From Coriobacteriia bacterium (lineage in GTDB: Bacteria; Actinomycetota; Coriobacteriia; Anaerosomatales; JAENZW01), in assembly GCA_029858605.1 (NCBI GenBank), contig JAOUET010000004.1:1-25863 (forward strand): a DNA stretch of 25,863 nt, in the 5' to 3' direction. The notes beneath the pieces were generated by a model that had not been told where the DNA came from, did not search any database, and worked only from the letters and a program-made list of their open reading frames with translations. Both the position numbers and the translations under genes were made by a program. This document shows, in pieces, positions 22,988 through 25,863 of this stretch (its first letter is position 1; every line of letters starts with the position of its first letter).

Positions 22988-24282
22988 TCGACTCGGAACG
23001 GCTCGTAGTCTTTCGGCCAGAAGAGACCGACGTGCGGTGACAGTTTTCCGCCCGTGTAGCGAACCGTGCCGCGCGCGTTGAGAAGCAGCGGCATGAAGTC
23101 CTCGCCCCTCAGGTGCCCCAGCGAACCTCGCGCGCATGCGCGTTCGTCGAAGGCATCGACGTCGTCGGCTCCGACCGCGTCGGACATCACCGCCAGCGCG
23201 ACCGGGTCTCCCGAGTGGATCAGAGCCGTTCCCGAGGGCGTGCCGTGGTCGCCGGTCACGACGACGATACACTCCGGGGGCAGGCCGGTTCGGTCGGCTA
23301 GCCCCTCAAGTCCGGCGTCGATCCCGGCGATCAGGTCTCGCTTCGCTACGGGGTCCTTCGCGTGTCCGGCCTCGTCGGGACCCTTGTTGTGCACCAGGAC
23401 GAACTCCGCGCCGCTCTCCAGCGCGCCCACCCCTGCGGAGAGTCGCGTGTGCATGTCTTCGGCAGGGTCGGAAAGCGCGGGCAAAGCGAGGTGTTCCATG
23501 CCGAGGACGGTGGAGAGTCCCGCGAGGATGCGAGCGGAGGAAACGACCGTGCCGCGCATGCCGACGTGCTCACGAAACGACGCGAGTCTGGGCGGCCGCG
23601 ACGTCCACTTGAGCAGCAGGAACGGCGATTCCGGGTCGGTTGCGCCAACCAGTTCTTTGAGCTCGGCGTACGCGTGGCGCAGGTATGCCGTGAGTGCTCG
23701 GGAGGTACGCTCGGCCACCTGCAAGTCCTCGGCTGTGTCGAGCGGTTGCACGCTTCCCGCCTGCCAGCCGTTGTTGTGAGGGTCGGTGTCCGTGACGTCG
23801 GTGCTCGCACCGCCGGACACGATGAGCGCGGCCTCCGGCCCCTCCATGTGGACGAGGCGAAGCGAAAGCCCTTCGGCTTCGAAGCACTCGATCTCGGCGA
23901 CCATCTCCGAGGGGTCGATCTCGCTTGGGCCCGGATAGCGCTCGATGATCGTCAGGGTGCCGTCGCTCTCGCGTCGAACCCGTACGAGCAAAGCGTGAAG
24001 CACGACATCGTCATCCGAGACTGCGACGCCGGCGCCTGCGGCTTCGAAGACCCCGCGCCCTGGATACTCTGGCTCGGGATAGCCGAATAGCACGAAATGT
24101 GCGAGTTCGGTGGCGGGTGCGCGGCCCGGCCCTAGTGGATTCAGGATGCCTGTCGCCGAGTGCTTGGCGAAAGCGTCGAGGTTGGGCGTGGATGCCGCCG
24201 CGAGCGGCGTGAGCCCGCCGAGCGCCGGCCAGGGGCGATCCGCAAGCCCGTCGAGCATCACGACGAGAATCGGGGGGGTCAT
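22984..24282 (-). CDS. Archaeal-type cofactor-independent phosphoglycerate mutase-like (ApgM family)
   Basis: A 432-residue alkaline-phosphatase-superfamily enzyme most like archaeal-type phosphoglycerate mutase, which interconverts 3- and 2-phosphoglycerate. Landmarks: VVMLDGLADRP, PLAAASTPNLDAFAK, PGRGVFEAAGAGV, VHNKGPDEAGHAKDPVAKRD, VVTGDHGTPSG and HSGDPVALAVM, which supply metal-binding Asp/His residues. In the segment normally PGSDxAxxxLLGY, this protein reads GPGRAPATELAHFVLFGY, so the Ser nucleophile appears to be Thr and the next Asp is Glu. It may thus be a paralogue with another substrate. The ATG at 24282 overlaps the macrodomain stop (ATGA). The longer reading to 24474 lies in the macrodomain gene. 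Confidence 0.87.
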   Translation of the reverse strand: MTPPILVVMLDGLADRPWPALGGLTPLAAASTPNLDAFAKHSATGILNPLGPGRAPATELAHFVLFGYPEPEYPGRGVFEAAGAGVAVSDDDVVLHALLVRVRRESDGTLTIIERYPGPSEIDPSEMVAEIECFEAEGLSLRLVHMEGPEAALIVSGGASTDVTDTDPHNNGWQAGSVQPLDTAEDLQVAERTSRALTAYLRHAYAELKELVGATDPESPFLLLKWTSRPPRLASFREHVGMRGTVVSSARILAGLSTVLGMEHLALPALSDPAEDMHTRLSAGVGALESGAEFVLVHNKGPDEAGHAKDPVAKRDLIAGIDAGLEGLADRTGLPPECIVVVTGDHGTPSGTALIHSGDPVALAVMSDAVGADDVDAFDERACARGSLGHLRGEDFMPLLLNARGTVRYTGGKLSPHVGLFWPKDYEPFRVD

Positions 24283-24836
24283 TCGACCGACAGCGACTCG
24301 AGAGCCGCTTCGTACGCGTCGTGTGTAGCCTGGTCGAACAGCACGAACCGGACTTCCCGAACGTTCTGCGCCGCGGCAAGAGCCCCACGTGCTGCCTCCA
24401 ACGCTACGGGTGCCGCCAGGGACACGGGGTAGCCGAAGATGCCCGTGGAGATGCTGGGGAAGGCAATCGAGCAAAGACCCTGTCCGTCGGCGATCTCGAT
24501 GCTGGATCGGTATGCGTTGGCCAGCAGGTCGGGCTCTCTCGACGAGCCGCCGTGCCAGACGGGCCCTACCGCATGCACGACGAACCTAGCGGGAAGTCTC
24601 CCGCCGGTCGTGATTGCCGCTCCGCCGGTCGGAACGGCGCCGTGTTCTGCGACCCAGGCTCGGCATTCCTCGGCGATCGAGGGTCCGCCGGCAGCATGGA
24701 TCGCACCACAGACGCCCCCTCCTCTTGCGAGTTGCGAGTTGGCGGCGTTGACGATGGCGTCGGCGTCCACGCGCGTGAGATCGCCTCGTTCGAGCGCGAT
24801 GGATCGGTCGTCCGGGAGCTGAAACACGGCACCCAT
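24279..24836 (-). CDS. Macrodomain protein (MacroD/YmdB-like ADP-ribose hydrolase)
   Basis: A 185-residue single macrodomain. Clear motifs: GDLTRVDADAIVNAANSQLA, GGGVCGAIHAAGG (39-51), TGGRLPARFVVHAVGPVW and SISTGIFGYPV. The Asn-Ala-Ala-Asn loop and the Gly-Ile-Phe-Gly loop bind ADP-ribose. Members of this branch remove ADP-ribose from acidic residues or deacetylate O-acetyl-ADP-ribose. The ATG at 24836 has GAGGGAAAG about 8 bases upstream and starts 5 bases after the stop of the upstream PP-loop-like gene. The stop overlaps the mutase-like gene, so the three form one operon. The 75-residue longer reading is inside the upstream gene. Confidence 0.94.
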   Translation of the reverse strand: MGAVFQLPDDRSIALERGDLTRVDADAIVNAANSQLARGGGVCGAIHAAGGPSIAEECRAWVAEHGAVPTGGAAITTGGRLPARFVVHAVGPVWHGGSSREPDLLANAYRSSIEIADGQGLCSIAFPSISTGIFGYPVSLAAPVALEAARGALAAAQNVREVRFVLFDQATHDAYEAALESLSVE

Positions 24837-24841
24837 TCCTC

Positions 24842-25579
24842 TCACTTTCCCTCCAGGACGCCTCTCACCACCGTGTCCCAGGTTGGGAATGGCACGCCTT
24901 CCTGCTGGGCTCGCCAGGCGTCGATTACGGCACGTCCCATCGGCTCGAAGAACTCGGCAATGTAGCGCTCGTATCCATCCGCGTTGTAGCGCGCCCAGCC
25001 CTCGAGGTCTCTGTAGTTGTCCGAGAACAGGCAGCCGAGCTGCATGCCGCTCTCCGGCCACCCGTCGCCGAGGATTCCCTCGATGTCTTCGCTGCTCGAC
25101 TCGCGGATGGGCTGCAGGAGTTCGACGTCTCCATAGGCCAGAACGCGGACAGAGGCGTCGATGCTTTCGGGCGTCTGGCTCAGTTTGACTCGCTCGTCAT
25201 GGGTGTCGCGCTCACCGGCGATGACCGGTGCGCCGCCCATCTCCCACGACACCGGTACGCGCAACAGGTGCATGTAGAGGTGACATGCCAGGCACGGCGA
25301 GCACACGCCGAATCTATCCGAGATGACTGTCGCGTAGCGCCCGTTTAGCGCAGACCACAACTCGCCGTCTTGCAGGTAGGCCAGCTGCAGGATCGTACAT
25401 TCATCGCCGAGGATCCGGTCGAGGGGTTCGAGTGCGAACAGCGGTGCCCTCGTGTCACCTAGCTCGGTACCAGTGAGCGCCACGGTGGGAAGGATCTCGG
25501 TGAAGCCGCGTTCGCGAATGGCAGCCACTGCGGCGGCGAAGCTGTCTCGACCGGCGATCTCCACGATGGCAAGAGTCAT
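24842..25579 (-). CDS. Probable PP-loop (ATP-pyrophosphatase fold) protein with a CxxCxxC motif
   Basis: A 245-residue protein I do not recognise with a name. The start IVEIAGRDSFAAAVAA resembles the PP-loop SGGxDSxAA, with Ala-Gly-Arg-Asp-Ser (9-13) in place of the usual SGGxDS. In mid-protein GVCSPCLACH has Cys93, Cys96 and Cys99, a possible metal or iron-sulfur site. A conserved-looking GERDTHDERVKLSQTP (122-137) and ELLQPIRE (153-160) follow, matching the layout of PP-loop enzymes that adenylate RNA or small molecules. The end is Trp/Tyr-rich (DNYRDLEGWARYNADGYERY). The ATG at 25579 has AAGGGG 8 bases upstream, preferred over GTG 25588. It leads the operon with the macrodomain and mutase-like genes. 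Confidence 0.72.
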   Translation of the reverse strand: MTLAIVEIAGRDSFAAAVAAIRERGFTEILPTVALTGTELGDTRAPLFALEPLDRILGDECTILQLAYLQDGELWSALNGRYATVISDRFGVCSPCLACHLYMHLLRVPVSWEMGGAPVIAGERDTHDERVKLSQTPESIDASVRVLAYGDVELLQPIRESSSEDIEGILGDGWPESGMQLGCLFSDNYRDLEGWARYNADGYERYIAEFFEPMGRAVIDAWRAQQEGVPFPTWDTVVRGVLEGK

Positions 25580-25721
25580 GTTCCGCACCCCTTCTCTCCG
25601 ACGGGCGTCCTCGCCGCAATGTTCGGCACGAGTTCACAAACGCAGCGCCGTCTCCGTGCCGGCGAAGACGCGTACCCTGTTTGGCCGTAGTGTACCGCCT
25701 CTCCGCCTCCGGTAAACTTGC

Positions 25722-25734
25722 CACAGTCACTGTG
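25722..25734. promoter_or_regulatory. Short palindrome upstream of serS
   Basis: CACAG-TCA-CTGTG (25722-25734) is a perfect 5-bp inverted repeat, 29 bases before the serS start and just after a possible -10 element TAAACT (25713-25718). No T-box leader is evident. It may be chance or a binding site. Confidence 0.3.
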
Positions 25735-25763
25735 TCAGCAGTCAGGCTGGGGAGGCGCAATAC

Positions 25764-25863
25764 ATGCTCGACGCGAAGTTCGTCCGCGAGAACCTTGAAG
25801 TCGTGCGCGCTGCGCTCGACGACAGAGGCACGAGCTGGGACACGTCGTCCTTCATGCGTCTCG
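25764..25863 (+). CDS. serS: Seryl-tRNA synthetase, N-terminal fragment (cut by window edge)
   Basis: Only the first 33 codons are inside the window. They read MLDAKFVRENLEVVRAALDD and on to SSFMRL, which is the typical start of bacterial SerRS (MLDxxxxRENxExVrxxLxxRG) leading into the long coiled-coil arm that holds tRNA-Ser. The ATG has a GGGGAGG ribosome site 7-8 bases upstream. It is divergent from the PP-loop-like gene across about 184 bases. Confidence 0.93.
   Translation, partial: MLDAKFVRENLEVVRAALDDRGTSWDTSSFMRL

Noticed and set aside
1..25863. CRISPR arrays, insertion sequences, prophage genes or att sites
   Set aside because: No repeated spacer pattern, transposase, integrase or flanking direct repeats were seen; gene order looks chromosomal throughout.

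Overview
This is a gene-dense, GC-rich bacterial window with almost every base in or next to a gene. It holds 27 protein genes (two cut by the window edges), one tRNA gene and one probable structured RNA. Three things suggest an actinobacterium: a Ser/Thr kinase, two FHA proteins and a PP2C phosphatase in one run; the high GC content; and frequent GTG/TTG starts. A double-cubane/2-hydroxyacyl-CoA-dehydratase-type protein with its ATP-driven activator, an archaeal-type phosphoglycerate mutase relative and nickel-pincer cofactor genes suggest an anaerobe, perhaps Coriobacteriia-like. That placement is inference; no rRNA or marker phylogeny was available.

Layout. Positions 1-3556 (minus) read kinase > fhaA > fhaB > PP2C phosphatase, a phospho-signalling module with tight or overlapping junctions. 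Positions 3642-8866 (minus) hold a complete branched-chain amino-acid-type ABC transporter: the binding lipoprotein comes first, followed by a strong intrinsic terminator, then livH, livM, livG and livF. Positions 9093-10697 (plus) hold a membrane-anchored transglutaminase-like protein and a lipoprotein with two Tudor-like repeats. Positions 10699-12303 contain a small membrane protein, tRNA-Leu(CAG), an FKBP-type prolyl isomerase, a YbjQ-family protein with a Gln-rich tail, and a 49-residue membrane peptide. Positions 12384-14410 (minus) hold an ABC-2 exporter (ATPase and permease).

Positions 14499-14711 hold a small Cys-rich protein. About 200 bases follow that fold into a nested rod ending in a terminator hairpin, a candidate non-coding RNA. 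Positions 14954-16938 (minus) hold larB and larC for nickel-pincer nucleotide synthesis. They diverge from a membrane GAF-GGDEF diguanylate cyclase across a perfect 18-bp palindrome. Prephenate dehydratase (pheA) follows the cyclase. A single-pass membrane protein of unknown function is convergent with pheA.

Positions 20116-22156 (plus) hold the dehydratase/double-cubane-like protein and its activator, preceded by a palindrome at the likely transcription start. A PHP-domain phosphoesterase (22256-22987) converges, with overlapping stop codons, on a three-gene minus operon: PP-loop-like protein > macrodomain protein > phosphoglycerate-mutase-like enzyme. The window ends in the first codons of serS.

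The most promising items for novelty are the structured RNA at 14716-14946, the PP-loop/macrodomain/mutase operon (its mutase appears to have Thr where the Ser nucleophile is expected), the DCCP-like pair, the Tudor-like lipoprotein, and the enlarged LivH.
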